Source: Alphaproteobacteria bacterium (GTDB lineage Bacteria; Pseudomonadota; Alphaproteobacteria; Micavibrionales; UBA2020). From it: a stretch of 6,146 nucleotides of DNA. Position numbers and translations under genes: made by a program. Each line of letters opens with the position of its first letter. Within the stretch, counting starts at the first letter, position 1. Shown here piece after piece: positions 5,779 through 6,146 of the stretch. The stretch is taken from assembly GCA_029266795.1 (NCBI GenBank), contig JAQSWE010000164.1:1-6146 (forward strand), read 5' to 3'. Below the pieces are notes generated by a model that did no database searches, was not told where the DNA came from, and saw only the letters and a program-made list of their open reading frames with translations.

Positions 5779-6146
5779 ATGGCCTACCCCTTGATGCCCA
5801 AAGCGACCGCCGCATGGCTGGTCGACAACACCGCCCTCACCTTTGACCAGATCGCCGAATTCTGCGGGCTGCACCCGCTGGAAGTCCAGGCGCTGGCGGA
5901 TGGCGAAGTGAATTCCGGCATCATGGGCACCAGCCCCCTCATGAACGGCGAGCTGACGCAGGAAGAAATCGACCGCTGCGAAAAGAACACCAATGCCAAA
6001 CTGAAAATGATGAAAAATGACCTGCCGAAGCCGCGCGCCAGTTCCAAAGGCCCGCGCTACACGCCCGTCACCAAGCGCGCGGAAAAACCCAACGCAGTCG
6101 CCTATCTCATCAAATCATACCCGATGATGTCCGATGTACAGAAAGC
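5779..6146 (+). CDS. trcR: TrcR / DUF1013 family cell-cycle regulator, N-terminal part (3' end outside window)
   Basis: 122 codons of an open frame starting at ATG 5779, with GAAGGAG 7 nt upstream, running off the window without a stop. The start MAYPLMPKATAAWLVDNTAL followed by TFDQIAEFCGLHPLEVQALA and DGE is, as I recall it, the DUF1013 signature, annotated as TrcR, a proposed transcriptional regulator linked to the alphaproteobacterial cell cycle. LTQEEIDRCEKN and then KGPRYTPVTKR with EKPNAVAYLIKSYPMMSD follow, as in the family. The FDQIAEFCGLHPLEV segment looks like a helix-turn-helix. The C-terminal quarter or so lies outside. Its nearness to DUF1192 and the quinone oxidoreductase fits a gene order I recall from other alphaproteobacteria, here split by the array. 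Confidence 0.9.
   Translation, partial: MAYPLMPKATAAWLVDNTALTFDQIAEFCGLHPLEVQALADGEVNSGIMGTSPLMNGELTQEEIDRCEKNTNAKLKMMKNDLPKPRASSKGPRYTPVTKRAEKPNAVAYLIKSYPMMSDVQK

Noticed and set aside
5490..5846. 118-residue plus-strand frame covering the truncated paralog end and the trcR start
   Set aside because: Its Arg/Pro-rich composition has no family resemblance, and it overlaps the trcR ribosome site and N-terminus. Only the short LPKPRRG segment is noteworthy, as a possible tail remnant.

Overview
The window looks like a piece of an alphaproteobacterial chromosome with moderately high GC. The main reasons are two small families typical of that class, a DUF1192 protein and a TrcR (DUF1013) regulator, together with an A-type aconitase and a PIG3-type quinone oxidoreductase. 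A Rhodospirillales- or Micavibrio-like lineage is possible, but that is only a guess.

Left part (2-3231): the C-terminal 407 codons of aconitase AcnA are followed 27 bp later by a short exported protein that resembles the periplasmic domain of DotI/IcmL. Facing it is a 62-residue DUF1192 gene on the minus strand. DUF1192 diverges from a PIG3-type NAD(P)H quinone oxidoreductase over a compact 52-bp region with overlapping promoters.

Middle part (3282-5332): this is the unusual region. A good promoter (TTGACA, 17 bp, TATTCC) precedes six tandem same-strand genes for paralogous proteins of 95-103 residues, and the run ends at a perfect 11-bp hairpin terminator. The proteins share a short N-terminal motif, two beta-like segments with variable turns, a conserved helix (TPFSQLDRDxLVxMRDKLVELGGKP) and a nearly invariant proline-rich tail ending in GLNP at the stop codon. 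I do not recognise the family. No membrane segment, signal peptide or known catalytic motif is visible. Junctions are tight (12-14 bp gaps, one 4-bp ATGA overlap, and one 68-bp gap with an alternative GTGA overlap), so the six should be translated from one message.

Right part (5333-6146): a second strong promoter (TTGACA, 17 bp, TATCTT) drives a 63-residue truncated seventh paralog. After a 167-bp region with GANTC sites and hairpins, the trcR/DUF1013 gene begins and runs off the window. From what I know of alphaproteobacterial genomes, DUF1192, the quinone oxidoreductase and DUF1013 are often close neighbours. The array therefore looks like a lineage-specific insertion or expansion inside an old conserved gene cluster.
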